From the NCBI RefSeq assembly GCF_003426815.1, contig NZ_QKYK01000001.1:124001-188000 (forward strand): a stretch of 64,000 nt of DNA. The letters run 5' to 3'. The notes beneath the pieces were generated by a model, which searched no databases, was not told the origin of the DNA, and worked only from the letters and a program-made list of their open reading frames with translations. This stretch comes from Desertimonas flava. GTDB lineage: Bacteria > Actinomycetota > Acidimicrobiia > Acidimicrobiales > Ilumatobacteraceae. Within the stretch, counting starts at the first letter, position 1. Every line of letters begins with the position of its first letter. Both the position numbers and the translations under genes were made by a program. Below are positions 26,402 through 34,873 of this stretch, piece by piece.

Positions 26402-27062
26402 CGAATCGAACTGGGGCGGGGACACGGACGGCGCGGCGTCCGTCGATTCGTTCGCTGCCGTTCTGCGCGACGAGGCCACCTGGGCTGAGCCGCCTGCGTT
26501 CCTCCTCGACCGCATCATCGCCGAAGCGTCGCCCGCACCGATCGCGCCCGTCGCTCCAGTCGCACCAGTTGCTCCGGTCCCTCCGGTCGTCCCGATCCGC
26601 CGCCGCTCCTGGACGCGCACGATCGCCGCGGTCGCCGCAGCCACCGCGGCCGTCTTCGGCGCCGGGGTGCTCGTCGGGATCGCCGGCGACGACGAGGCGC
26701 CGCCGTCGGCAGGCGAGGACGTGCTGGTCGCCCAGCTGGCGCTGGCCGGCACCGACCTCGCGCCAGCGGCCTCGGCGGCGGTCGACGTGTTCGATCGAGG
26801 CGCCGGATACGCGCTCATCCTCCAGACGTCAGGACTGGAGCCGGCGCCGGACGGTGGGTACTACGAAGGCTGGCTGAGCTCCCACGACGACGTGGCGGTC
26901 AGCGTCGGCACCTTCCACATGCGAGGAGGCGACGGCACGGTCGTCCTCTGGTCCGGGGTGCCGGTGGCCGATTTCCCGTTGCTCACGGTGCGGCGGCACG
27001 CGGGTGATTCCACCGACGTCGACCCGGTGGTCATGACCGGGACCTACGTCCCCGACGCCTGA
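26391..27062 (+). CDS. RskA-like membrane anti-sigma factor
   Basis: The 223-residue protein has a cytoplasmic part with a short helical segment (FAAVLRDEATWAEPPAFLLD), a Pro/Ala/Val repeat (APVAPVAPVAPVPP), and one transmembrane helix near residues 78-100. The extracellular domain ends with the pattern EGWLSSHDDVAVSVGTFHM and VLWSGVPVADFPLLTVRR, as in the anti-sigma-K C-terminal domain. Overlap with the sigma gene implies stoichiometric synthesis. Release of the sigma factor probably needs envelope stress and proteolysis. Confidence 0.85.
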   Translation: MTVDESNWGGDTDGAASVDSFAAVLRDEATWAEPPAFLLDRIIAEASPAPIAPVAPVAPVAPVPPVVPIRRRSWTRTIAAVAAATAAVFGAGVLVGIAGDDEAPPSAGEDVLVAQLALAGTDLAPAASAAVDVFDRGAGYALILQTSGLEPAPDGGYYEGWLSSHDDVAVSVGTFHMRGGDGTVVLWSGVPVADFPLLTVRRHAGDSTDVDPVVMTGTYVPDA

Positions 27063-27075
27063 CGGGCTTCGCCCG
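27063..27075. terminator. Compact bidirectional hairpin
   Basis: CGGGC-TTC-GCCCG lies immediately after the anti-sigma stop and before the stop of the leftward ligase gene. A tight C(TTCG)G-like loop on a GC stem is a stable terminator-type hairpin. Confidence 0.6.
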
Positions 27076-27086
27076 GCATCGGCGGC

Positions 27087-28751
27087 TCAGGACGGCGCCG
27101 GCCAGAACGGCTCGCGCAGGAGCCGGCGCAGGACCTTGCCCGACGGGTTCCGCGGAAGCGGACCGGCGAAGTGCACCTCGCTCGGGGCCTTGTAGTGGGC
27201 GAGGTGCTTCCGGCAATGGTCGATGACGGCGTCGGCCGTGAGCGCTGCGCCGTCGGCGTCGTCTCGCCGCACGACGATCGCCGTGACCGCCTCACCCCAT
27301 CGCTCGGTGGGTCGTCCGACGACGCACGCCTCGGCGAGACCAGGAATGGTGAGCAGCACCCGCTCGACCTCGCCGCAGTAGACGTTCTCCCCACCCGAGA
27401 TGATCACGTCCTTCACGCGGTCCGTGAGGATGAGGTAGCCGTCCTCGTCGAGCATGCCGACGTCGCCGGTACGCAGCCAGCCGTCGTCGGTGAACAGCCG
27501 CGCCGTCTCGTCCTCGTTGCGCCAGTAGCCCGACGCCACCTGGGTGCTCCGCGTCTGGACTTCTCCCGGCATGCCCGGGCGCAGCTCTTCGCCCGTGTCG
27601 ATGGACACCACGCGCACGTCGGCGTTGGGCGCCGGTCGCCCGGCCGTGCGGAGCTTCGGCGAGCCGGGCACGTGCTCGTCGGCCAGGAGGTAGGTGACCG
27701 GTCCCGTCGTCTCGGTCATGCCGTAGCCCTGCACGAAGGCGCAGCCGGGAAGATGCGCGAAGGCGCGTTCCAGCAGTTGCTCGGAGATCGGCGAGGCGCC
27801 GTAGATCACCGCCTCGAGGCTGGAGAGGTCGCGCTTGGCGCGATCGGGATGGTCGAGCAGCGCCTGGAGGAGGGCAGGAACCCACACGGTGTGGGTGACC
27901 CGACGCGATTCGACCTCGGCGAGCACGGTGGCGGGCTGTGGGTCGGCGAGGAGTACGCCGGTCGCGCCGCTGTCGAGCACGAACGCCGTCCACACGACGC
28001 CGACGGCGTGGAACACCGGTGACACGATCAGCACCGTGGAGCGTTCGCCGAGCGTCCACGGCGGCGGCGTGTGCAGGTGCTCGAGCAGCGCCCGGTTCGA
28101 CGTCATCACCCCCTTCGGGCTGCCGGTGGTGCCGGACGTGTAGATGAGGTAGGCGATGTCGGACACCGACGACGTTGTGGCGGGGACGGTGCCGTTCCCA
28201 CCGTCCACGCCGTCCGCCCAGGCGAGGAGGCCGGCGCTTCCGGTACCGGCGTCGACGAGGGTGGGGACCGCCGAGCCGCCGCGCTCCATGGCGGCGATGG
28301 CCTCGGCGGCGGTGGCCGCGAACTCGTGGTCGGCGACGACGATCGTGGGTTCGGCATCGCGGAGCACGAGGGACAGTTCGCCGGCCGGGAGGCGCCAGTT
28401 GAGCCCGAGGCTCGTCGTCCGGAGCCGTGACGCGGCGACCGTGACGACGGGGTAGCCGTTGTGGTTGCGGCCGAGGTAGCCGATCCGGTGACCGGCCGCC
28501 GCGCCGACGCTGGCGAACGCAGCAGCGACCCGGTCGGCGGCGTGGTCCAGTTCCGCAAAGGTGAGCGTCTCGCCGTCGGCGATGAAGGCCACCCGATCGG
28601 GATGGGCGGCGGCGCGCCGCCGGGCGATGTCGGACAACGATCGCGGCGCCCCGCAGGCGTCGATGTCCTGATCGGTGACGGGATCGATGCTCGGATCGGT
28701 GCTCGTCTCGGTGGTCGGATCGGTGTCGTGTTCGGAACGGTGCAGGCTCAT
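27087..28751 (-). CDS. AMP-forming acyl-CoA synthetase
   Basis: The 554-residue adenylate-forming ligase activates a carboxylic acid with ATP and joins it to CoA. Motifs in order: YTSGTTGSPKG (ATP loop, about residue 205), GYGMTETTG, GWLRTGDVG and the C-terminal catalytic Lys in NPSGKVLRR. An unusual Asp/Thr/Ser-rich N-terminal extension of about 35 residues precedes the fold. It starts inside the TetR stop (ATGA), so it is coupled to that regulator. The substrate may be a fatty or aromatic acid arising from the neighbouring degradation genes. Confidence 0.9.
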   Translation of the reverse strand: MSLHRSEHDTDPTTETSTDPSIDPVTDQDIDACGAPRSLSDIARRRAAAHPDRVAFIADGETLTFAELDHAADRVAAAFASVGAAAGHRIGYLGRNHNGYPVVTVAASRLRTTSLGLNWRLPAGELSLVLRDAEPTIVVADHEFAATAAEAIAAMERGGSAVPTLVDAGTGSAGLLAWADGVDGGNGTVPATTSSVSDIAYLIYTSGTTGSPKGVMTSNRALLEHLHTPPPWTLGERSTVLIVSPVFHAVGVVWTAFVLDSGATGVLLADPQPATVLAEVESRRVTHTVWVPALLQALLDHPDRAKRDLSSLEAVIYGASPISEQLLERAFAHLPGCAFVQGYGMTETTGPVTYLLADEHVPGSPKLRTAGRPAPNADVRVVSIDTGEELRPGMPGEVQTRSTQVASGYWRNEDETARLFTDDGWLRTGDVGMLDEDGYLILTDRVKDVIISGGENVYCGEVERVLLTIPGLAEACVVGRPTERWGEAVTAIVVRRDDADGAALTADAVIDHCRKHLAHYKAPSEVHFAGPLPRNPSGKVLRRLLREPFWPAPS

Positions 28752-29497
28752 CGCATCGTCTTGGTGGAAGGGGCCGGGCGGCGGGATGGGCGCGGCGCGT
28801 GGCCGAGACGGATCAGCGGGTCGACACCGAGCAGGAGGTCGGCGACCACGTTGGCGTGGCGGCGCAGCACGTCGGGATCGGTGGGGTCCTCGTGGTCGAG
28901 ACGCATCGCCGTCGGCCGGTGCGAGGCTCCGGCGGTCGCCCCGTGGGCGAGGAGGAAGAACATCGTCGACTGCGGCGTGCGCGTGTAGCGCTCACCGCCC
29001 TCGAGCGCGCCGACGACGGAGCGCATCCTGCGACCGAACGGCCGCACGTGCCGTTCCCACAACCAGTCGAGGCGCGGCCCCTCGATCGCCCCTTCCATCA
29101 TCATCACCCGCCAGAGCTCCGGACGCTCGGCGCTGACCTCGATGAACGTCACGATGAACTCGCGGAACGCATCGAGGGGCTGTCCGGGCTCGATGGAGTC
29201 GAGCACGGCGTTGAGCCGGTCACTGAACTGGGTGAAGGCCCGGTCGACCGTGGCCTTCCAAAGATCGAGCTTGCTGCCGAACCGGCGATGGACGAGGTTG
29301 TGGCTGACGCCGAGGTCCTTGTTGAGATCGCGGACCGACATGCCGTCGTAGCCCTTGGCGGCGAAGGCGTCGAGGGCCAGGTCGAGCACCTCCTCCTCGG
29401 ACAGTTGCGCGTCGGTGGCCTTGGGGCGGCCGCGCCGGCGAGGGGGCACCGACTCGCCCCCGGCGGAGCGGCCCGCCGTCCCCGATTTCGTCGCCAT
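28748..29497 (-). CDS. TetR-family regulator of the catabolic cluster
   Basis: A 249-residue TetR regulator with a basic N-terminal tail (PPRRRGRPKATDAQLSEEEV) and helix-turn-helix GMSVRDLNKDLGVSHNLVHR (about residues 55-75). The C-terminal ligand domain is helical. The ATG at 29497 is supported by the family N-terminus. A palindrome begins 19 bases upstream (29516) and resembles two more at 33508 and 33549, so it probably autoregulates and controls the monooxygenase operon and importer. The ligand may be an acyl-CoA or pathway intermediate. Confidence 0.88.
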   Translation of the reverse strand: MATKSGTAGRSAGGESVPPRRRGRPKATDAQLSEEEVLDLALDAFAAKGYDGMSVRDLNKDLGVSHNLVHRRFGSKLDLWKATVDRAFTQFSDRLNAVLDSIEPGQPLDAFREFIVTFIEVSAERPELWRVMMMEGAIEGPRLDWLWERHVRPFGRRMRSVVGALEGGERYTRTPQSTMFFLLAHGATAGASHRPTAMRLDHEDPTDPDVLRRHANVVADLLLGVDPLIRLGHAPRPSRRPAPSTKTMR

Positions 29498-29515
29498 CGA
29501 GGGGCACGGTACCAT

Positions 29516-29537
29516 AAAGTTGACACCTGCCGAATTA
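29516..29537. promoter_or_regulatory. Candidate TetR operator, site 3
   Basis: Left half AAAGTTGACA, spacer CC, right half TGCCGAATTA. The left half and spacer match the sites at 33508 and 33549. It lies between the divergent TetR and mycothiol-isomerase-like genes. Its TTGACA could double as a rightward -35, a competing explanation. Confidence 0.5.
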
Positions 29538-29582
29538 CCGTCGATCCAAACCGATCGGCAGCTTCCACCGAGGGGGACACCG

Positions 29583-30272
29583 GTGTACCAACGTTCGACA
29601 TGGCCCGATGCGGCCGAGCTGTACCGGGCGCAACGGGACACGATCGCCGGTGTGATCGGAGCGTTCGACGGCGACCCCGACGGCGTCGCCGTTCCGGCCT
29701 GCCCGGCGTGGACGGTCGCCGAGTTGACCGCCCACCTCGCCGGAACGCCGGCTGCCCTCCTGGAACGGAGCTATCCCGGCGACGACGCCGTGAGCTGGGT
29801 CGCCGGTCACGTCGCGGCCCGTCGGGGCCGATCGGCCACCGACAACCTCGCCGAGTGGGACGAGGTCGGGCCCGGCTACGACCGGTTGCTCGGCAAGAAC
29901 GAGGAGGCGTGGGGGTCACTGCTCTACGACGCCATCGCCCACGAGCACGATCTGCGTGAGGCCCTCGACCTGCCCGGCGGCCGTGATGGCGCGGCCATCG
30001 ACTACGCCGTCGACCGGGCGCTGGCGCAAGTGGACGCCAAAGCCACGGCCGCCGGCGCCGGTGTGCTGCGGATCACCGCCGGCGAGCGCAGCTGGGAGGT
30101 CGGCACCGGCGAGGCGACGGCGACGCTCTCGGCACCGACGCCCTGGGAGCTGATGCGGCTGCTCGGGAGTCGCCGGAGCGAGCGGCAGGTGCGCGCGGCG
30201 ATCACCGGTGACGCCGACCTCTGGCTCGCCGTACTGCCCTGGGGCACGCCCGACCGCGACAGCACCGGCTGA
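29583..30272 (+). CDS. Mycothiol-dependent maleylpyruvate-isomerase-fold protein (TIGR03086-like)
   Basis: The 229-residue protein has the MDMPI N-terminal DinB-like helical bundle, VPACPAWTVAELTAHLAG with its metal-site His, and DAIAHEHDLREAL with a second His pair. A C-terminal domain starts near GVLRITAGERSWEVG. GTG 29583 has the ribosome site GAGGGGG. Family members use mycothiol as cofactor or act as conjugating enzymes; the exact reaction is unknown. The divergent promoter region carries a candidate TetR operator. Confidence 0.82.
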   Translation: MYQRSTWPDAAELYRAQRDTIAGVIGAFDGDPDGVAVPACPAWTVAELTAHLAGTPAALLERSYPGDDAVSWVAGHVAARRGRSATDNLAEWDEVGPGYDRLLGKNEEAWGSLLYDAIAHEHDLREALDLPGGRDGAAIDYAVDRALAQVDAKATAAGAGVLRITAGERSWEVGTGEATATLSAPTPWELMRLLGSRRSERQVRAAITGDADLWLAVLPWGTPDRDSTG

Positions 30273-30305
30273 CCGTCGTCGCGCGGTGAGAGGCCCACCG
30301 CCATC

Positions 30306-30344
30306 CCGCGTTACGGAAGGTGCCAGGCACCATCCGTAACGCGG
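30306..30344. repeat. 39-base hairpin, GGTGCCAGGCACC family, copy 3
   Basis: Outer 12-base arms (CCGCGTTACGGA and reverse complement), an A:A mismatch, and an inner GGTGCC-A-GGCACC. The central 25 bases (30313-30337) match the copy at 4253 in 22 positions. It ends exactly at the stop of the leftward monooxygenase gene and sits 33 bases past the rightward gene, so it could terminate both. Confidence 0.85.
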
Positions 30345-31520
30345 TCAGTGCCAGATGCTCTCGCTCCTCAGGCCGACAAGGGACCGGCCGAGCGAGCGAT
30401 AGCGCTGGTCGAGGTCGAACACGGTGTGGCACGAGATCGTGTTGAGGTCGCGGCGCACGCGTTGGAGCGGGTTGTCGAGGAAGTGCGAGCTGGCGCCGGC
30501 CGCCTCGCAGATCTCACTGACGGCGTCACGGCACATGCCGACGGCATGGGCGATCGATGCCGTCCAGCCGACGCGGCGATGCTCGTCCGCGTTCTTGCGG
30601 CGCTCCATCACATCGGCGAGCACGGAACGCATCAGCGCCTCCGCGCTGCGCACGATCATGTCGGCGCGGGCGAGGCGCACCTGCCGGGACGAGTTGTCGG
30701 CCTGCCGTTCGAGGGTGATCTGGTCGTAGCGCCGCTGCAGCTGGGCGGCGTATTCGCGCACGGCGAACCGGGCCTGGCCGAGCGCCGGGGCGCCCGCCGT
30801 GAACGACAGGATCGGCGCCATCGGCGTGGAGTACAGCGGCTCGTGGTGGATGGCCGAGCCCGGGGTGGTCGCCATCATCATCGCCGGGATGTCGACGAAG
30901 CGGTCCTCGGGGACGAAGGCGTCACGGATGACCACGTCGTGGCTGCCGGTCCCCGCCATGCCGTCGGTGTGCCACGTGTCGAGCACCTCGACGTCGTCGA
31001 TCGGCAGGGCGAAGAACGCCGCACGCGGCTTGCCGCTGGCCCGGTCGATCGCACCGGCGATCACCCACTCGGCGTGCACGATGCCGGTGCCCCACTGCCA
31101 ACGCCCGTCGAGGCGATACCCACCATCCACGGGGGTCGCCGATCCGGCTGGTGAGATCATCCCCGGCGCCAGCACGTAGCTGCGGTCGCCGTACAACTCC
31201 TGCTGGAACGACTCCGGGAACTGGCAGAACATCCAGTTGTGCTCGATGTAGAACGTGGTGATCCACGCCGCCGAGGCGTCGGCTTCGCCGAGGATGACGC
31301 CGACCTCGAACAGCGAGTCGAGGTCGAGTCCGGCCCCTCCCCAGTGGGTCGGCGTGAGTATGTCGAAGAGCCCGGCCCTGCGGACCGCGTCGATCACCTC
31401 GTCGGCGGGTTGCCGGGCGATCTCGGAGGATCGGGCGTGCTCGGCCAGGGTCGGCACGAGCGCCGTCGCCGCGGCGACGGCGTCATCGTGGGTTCGGGCG
31501 GGTGAATCGGTCGTGGTCAT
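30345..31520 (-). CDS. Flavin-dependent monooxygenase, acyl-CoA-dehydrogenase fold (HsaA-like)
   Basis: The 391-residue protein has the acyl-CoA dehydrogenase fold but fits the two-component monooxygenase branch that uses reduced flavin from a separate reductase (HsaA, HpaB-C2 type). Visible are the N-terminal LVPTLAEHARSSEIARQPADE, the central WQWGTGIVHAEWVIAGA, the loop DGMAGTGSHDVVI, and the C-terminal HTVFDLDQRYRSLGRSLVG. It is the last gene of a leftward three-gene operon (hydrolase, VOC, monooxygenase). No flavin reductase is nearby. The substrate is probably a phenolic or cyclic compound. Confidence 0.82.
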   Translation of the reverse strand: MTTTDSPARTHDDAVAAATALVPTLAEHARSSEIARQPADEVIDAVRRAGLFDILTPTHWGGAGLDLDSLFEVGVILGEADASAAWITTFYIEHNWMFCQFPESFQQELYGDRSYVLAPGMISPAGSATPVDGGYRLDGRWQWGTGIVHAEWVIAGAIDRASGKPRAAFFALPIDDVEVLDTWHTDGMAGTGSHDVVIRDAFVPEDRFVDIPAMMMATTPGSAIHHEPLYSTPMAPILSFTAGAPALGQARFAVREYAAQLQRRYDQITLERQADNSSRQVRLARADMIVRSAEALMRSVLADVMERRKNADEHRRVGWTASIAHAVGMCRDAVSEICEAAGASSHFLDNPLQRVRRDLNTISCHTVFDLDQRYRSLGRSLVGLRSESIWH

Positions 31521-31533
31521 GTGGACGGGAGGC

Positions 31534-32274
31534 TCACGGGACCGGCGGGTCGGTCACACTGAGCCGGGCGGTCACCTCGGCGTCGGGCATCGTCATCAGT
31601 GCGGCGTACACCTTCGGGGGATACGCCATCTGCGGCATCGGCGAGTCCAGCGGCGGTTGGGGCACCGGCTCGGCCGGCCGCTCGTACGTCCGCGGCGAGC
31701 GGTAGCGGGCGAGCTCCTCCTCGGAGATGCCGGCGAGGGCGACGACCTCGGGGTCGATCCAGTGGTTGCCGTCGATCGCCACCTCCGAGGTGGAGATCTC
31801 CAAGGACAGTTGCTCGGGGCCGGCGAAGTAGATCGAGGTGCACATGCCGTGCTCGAGCGGGCCCATCACGTGGACGCCGCGATCGCGGAGCCGGTCCCGC
31901 ATGGCGAGCAGTTCGTCCTTGGTGGCCACGTCGAACGCGACGTGCTGCATCGTGCCGCCCGCGCACTTGCCGCCGCCGTTGCCGGCGTGGGTGACGCCGA
32001 GCTCGGCGGGGATGTCGGCGATCCCGTCGATCTGCACGAAGGCGAGGTACGAGTGGTCGTCGAGCTTCAAGAACCCGTGCCACGCCCCCTCGACGCCGTG
32101 CATCCAGTAGAGGGCGACGAGCTCGAGACCGAGGACGTCACTGAAGAACTCGATCTGGGCCTTGATGTCGCCCGTGCTGATGGCGAGGTGATGGACGCCG
32201 CGCGGCTGGAGACGTGGCTCCGGGTCGGCGGCCTCGGTCGGCGCTGGCGCCGGTCGTTCAGCGGTGGTGCTCAT
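31534..32274 (-). CDS. VOC-superfamily protein, extradiol-dioxygenase-like
   Basis: The 246-residue protein has a first His in GVHHLAISTGD, a second in MQHVAFDVA and a Glu in LSLEISTSE, the three ligands of the VOC metal site. An unusual C-terminal extension of about 75 residues (from HWIDPEVVALAGI) follows. Between the hydrolase and monooxygenase genes, it may open a ring or isomerise an intermediate. It starts inside the hydrolase stop (ATGA) and lies 13 bases before the monooxygenase gene. Confidence 0.75.
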   Translation of the reverse strand: MSTTAERPAPAPTEAADPEPRLQPRGVHHLAISTGDIKAQIEFFSDVLGLELVALYWMHGVEGAWHGFLKLDDHSYLAFVQIDGIADIPAELGVTHAGNGGGKCAGGTMQHVAFDVATKDELLAMRDRLRDRGVHVMGPLEHGMCTSIYFAGPEQLSLEISTSEVAIDGNHWIDPEVVALAGISEEELARYRSPRTYERPAEPVPQPPLDSPMPQMAYPPKVYAALMTMPDAEVTARLSVTDPPVP

Positions 32275-33506
32275 GTGCTGCTCCTCTCTCCGGGGCGGAT
32301 GGTCTGTTCGGAGAACCCGTGCCGGGCCAGCCAGTCGGTGACGACCCCGACCGCCTGGGCCAGTTTGTCGGCCTGGTCGGGGCCGGCGTAGTAGTGCGTG
32401 GCGCCGGCGATCTCGTGCAGTTCCTTGTCGTCGTGGCCGACGGCTTCGAAGAGCCGCCGGGTGTGGCTCGGGGTGCACGCGTCGTCGGCCGTGTTGCCGA
32501 TCACGAGGACCGGCACGGTGATGTCCCGTGCCGCGGTGAGAGCGTCGCCGCGGGCATCGTCGTAGCTCCACTGTGACAGCCAGCTCCGCAACGTGGTGAA
32601 GCGGGCGAGACCGGTGGGACTCATGTTCACGACCTGCGGGTCGCCTTGGTAGCACCAGTTCGGGCGGCGGTCGTTGGGGTCGACGGTCGGATCGAGCCAG
32701 CGGGGGTCGGCCATCGTGCCGTGGACCACGAACGCCAGCTCGTCGTGCTCGCGGCCGGCCGCCTTGAGCTTGCCGAGCTGCGCCTTGACCCACGCCGTGA
32801 TGCGCCGGTTGCGGGCGACCTGTGCCTCTCGGTAACGCTCGAGGAACTCGGGCGTGTAGGGCGGCTGGTTGGGGTTGCGGGCGTCGTAGAGGTCGAGCTC
32901 GACGTCGCGGACCGTCGGGTCACGCTCGTCGAGGATCGACGCGTCCATCCACTCGCTCAACGTCCCGTGGCGGCTGATGTGAGCGGCGAGCAGGAGAACG
33001 GCGTCGGCGGGCTCGAGCCCGAGCGCCGTGAGGTCGGGCGGGTCGCCTGCCGGCGTGGACGTCACCGTCGGCCGCTCGGCCTGCTGTTGGTAGTACATCG
33101 ACAGGGCGCCGCCGCCGCTCCACCCCGCGAGCACGACCTTGCGGTAGCCGAGCCGGCCGCGAGCGTCGGCGACGCACGCGCCGAGGTCCTGGACCACCTT
33201 CTCCATCACCAGCGCGGCGTCGGTGCCGCGGTACCGGCTGTTGCAGTAGATGACGTGGTGGCCGGCCTTGGCGAGGGCCATCGTCATCGGGAGGTAGCTG
33301 CCGCCGCCGATGGGGTGCATGAACACGAGCACCGTGTCGGATGGGTCGGGTGGTCGCAGCAGGTGGGCCTCCAGCGTGACGTACTCGCCCGTTCCGCCGT
33401 AGGTGTCCCGCACGGCGGAGTCGTCCCGGAACGCCACCAGGAGCGGCACGCGTTCGTAGCTGCGAGTGGTCGTCGACGTGTCCCCCATCGAGGCGAGGGT
33501 AGCCAT
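32271..33506 (-). CDS. Alpha/beta hydrolase
   Basis: A hydrolase of about 411 residues with nucleophile elbow GWSGGG (Ser about residue 144), acid Asp in VIGNTADDACTPSHT, and His in EIAGATHYYAG. It has a long cap insert between. Three in-frame ATGs are possible: 33518, 33506 and 33488. The first falls in the centre of the palindrome at 33508-33529, so I use 33506; 33488 is also likely. It is the first gene of the leftward operon and divergent from the ABC importer. Ester or C-C bond cleavage of a pathway intermediate is plausible. Confidence 0.8.
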   Translation of the reverse strand: MATLASMGDTSTTTRSYERVPLLVAFRDDSAVRDTYGGTGEYVTLEAHLLRPPDPSDTVLVFMHPIGGGSYLPMTMALAKAGHHVIYCNSRYRGTDAALVMEKVVQDLGACVADARGRLGYRKVVLAGWSGGGALSMYYQQQAERPTVTSTPAGDPPDLTALGLEPADAVLLLAAHISRHGTLSEWMDASILDERDPTVRDVELDLYDARNPNQPPYTPEFLERYREAQVARNRRITAWVKAQLGKLKAAGREHDELAFVVHGTMADPRWLDPTVDPNDRRPNWCYQGDPQVVNMSPTGLARFTTLRSWLSQWSYDDARGDALTAARDITVPVLVIGNTADDACTPSHTRRLFEAVGHDDKELHEIAGATHYYAGPDQADKLAQAVGVVTDWLARHGFSEQTIRPGERSST

Positions 33507-33507
33507 C

Positions 33508-33529
33508 GAAGTTGACATGTGTCAACTTC
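33508..33529. promoter_or_regulatory. Candidate TetR operator, site 1 (22-bp palindrome)
   Basis: Ten-base arms (GAAGTTGACA and reverse complement) around TG. It sits at the start of the leftward hydrolase operon and between that operon and the rightward importer. Best of three similar sites. Confidence 0.7.
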
Positions 33530-33548
33530 TCCCCGTCATGGGTGATCT

Positions 33549-33570
33549 CAAATTGACACCTGTCCACTTT
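33549..33570. promoter_or_regulatory. Candidate TetR operator, site 2
   Basis: Imperfect palindrome CAAATTGACA-CC-TGTCCACTTT, 57 bases upstream of the importer binding-protein start. TTGACA could also be a -35, though no convincing -10 follows at 17 bases (TTCGAT). Confidence 0.6.
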
Positions 33571-33626
33571 CGTGGTTCGATGCGCTCACCGACCCAGAAG
33601 GTCAGTTCTGCAAGGGGGAATCAATC

Positions 33627-34793
33627 ATGCGAGTCAAGCAAACGACGGGCGCCTTCGGCGCCTTGGCCGCGGCGGCTGCTGCCATCGCGGCGAGCACGGC
33701 ATCGATCGGCTCGGTGGCCGCCACGTCCGCCGAGGCGACCACCGTGCGCATCGGTGTCCCGCTCGACATGTCGGGCTCGGCGGCGATCGCCGACATCGGT
33801 GAGAGCGAGCTGAACGGTGTGGAACTGGCCCTCGAGCAGATCAACGAGGAGGGATTTCTCGGCGACGTCACGATCGAACTGCTCCCCGTCGACACCAAGG
33901 GCGACAAGCAGGAGGCCGTGGCCGCCGTCCTCGAACTGGTGGACAGCGAGCAGGTGGACGCCATCGTCGGGTTCACCCTCACGCCGTCGTTCATGGCGGC
34001 CGTGCCCAAGGCCGTCGAGGCCGGTATCCCGGTGATCGCTCTCGGGCTCGCCGCTCCCGGCGTCACCGATGTCGGCGAGAACGTCTTCCGCATCATCCCC
34101 AACGTGACCGGCCTGTACGCCGCCAGCGACCCGGTCATCGCCGAATCGCTCGGTGCGACGTCGGCCGCCTACCTCTACGTCAACGACTCCGAGACGACCG
34201 TGGCCATCCACGAGGCTCGGATCGGCGCCTTGGAGGAGGCCGGGCTGGAGACGCTCGAGGTCCAGGCCTTCACGACCACCGACACGGACTTCCGCGCCCA
34301 GCTGACCGAAGCCGACAATGCCGGCGCCGACGTCATCGTGCTGACGACGTTCCCCGGCCAGATCGCACCGATCTTCCTGCAGGCCGAGGAGCTCGGCATC
34401 GAGACGCCGATCATCTCCAGCGACGGCTCGGCACGTGACGACGTGCTCGGGCAGGCCGGGGGCGCGATGCAGTGCACGACGTTCAACTCGGTGTGGGCGG
34501 CGCAGAACGACACCGGCCGCAATCCGCAGTTCATCGAGGCGATGGGCGAGGACGCCGACCTCTACGCAGCGGCCGGATTCGACGCCATGTGGGTGTACGC
34601 CGAGGCGCTCGCCGCCGCCGGCTCGGCCGAGTCCGAGGCGATCATCGCCGCGCTGCACGACCTCGAGGACTTCGAGGGAGCCTTCGGGGTGTACGACTTC
34701 GACGAGACCCGCAACCCGTCGATCCCCGGTGTGAACCTGCAGATCCAGGACGGCGAAGCGGTCCTGTGGACACCAGAGACGACGTGCGAGTGA
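33627..34793 (+). CDS. Branched-chain-type ABC importer, substrate-binding protein
   Basis: The 388-residue binding protein has a signal peptide (MRVKQTTGAFGALAAAAAAI to about residue 35) and then a type I periplasmic-binding fold: TVRIGVPLDMSGSAAIADIG, VDAIVGFTLTPSFMAAVPKA, IPVIALGLAAPGVTDVGENV. The fold is that of LivK-like proteins, many of which bind aromatic acids, amides or short-chain acids instead of amino acids. The adjacent monooxygenase and ligase suggest a non-amino-acid substrate. It begins the five-gene importer operon. Confidence 0.9.
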   Translation: MRVKQTTGAFGALAAAAAAIAASTASIGSVAATSAEATTVRIGVPLDMSGSAAIADIGESELNGVELALEQINEEGFLGDVTIELLPVDTKGDKQEAVAAVLELVDSEQVDAIVGFTLTPSFMAAVPKAVEAGIPVIALGLAAPGVTDVGENVFRIIPNVTGLYAASDPVIAESLGATSAAYLYVNDSETTVAIHEARIGALEEAGLETLEVQAFTTTDTDFRAQLTEADNAGADVIVLTTFPGQIAPIFLQAEELGIETPIISSDGSARDDVLGQAGGAMQCTTFNSVWAAQNDTGRNPQFIEAMGEDADLYAAAGFDAMWVYAEALAAAGSAESEAIIAALHDLEDFEGAFGVYDFDETRNPSIPGVNLQIQDGEAVLWTPETTCE

Positions 34794-34873
34794 CGAGCGC
34801 GACCGCGTTCGGGGCTCGGGCGGCCGTGACCGCCTGAGCCGACCGTCCTCCATCTCGATCCACACGGAGACAC

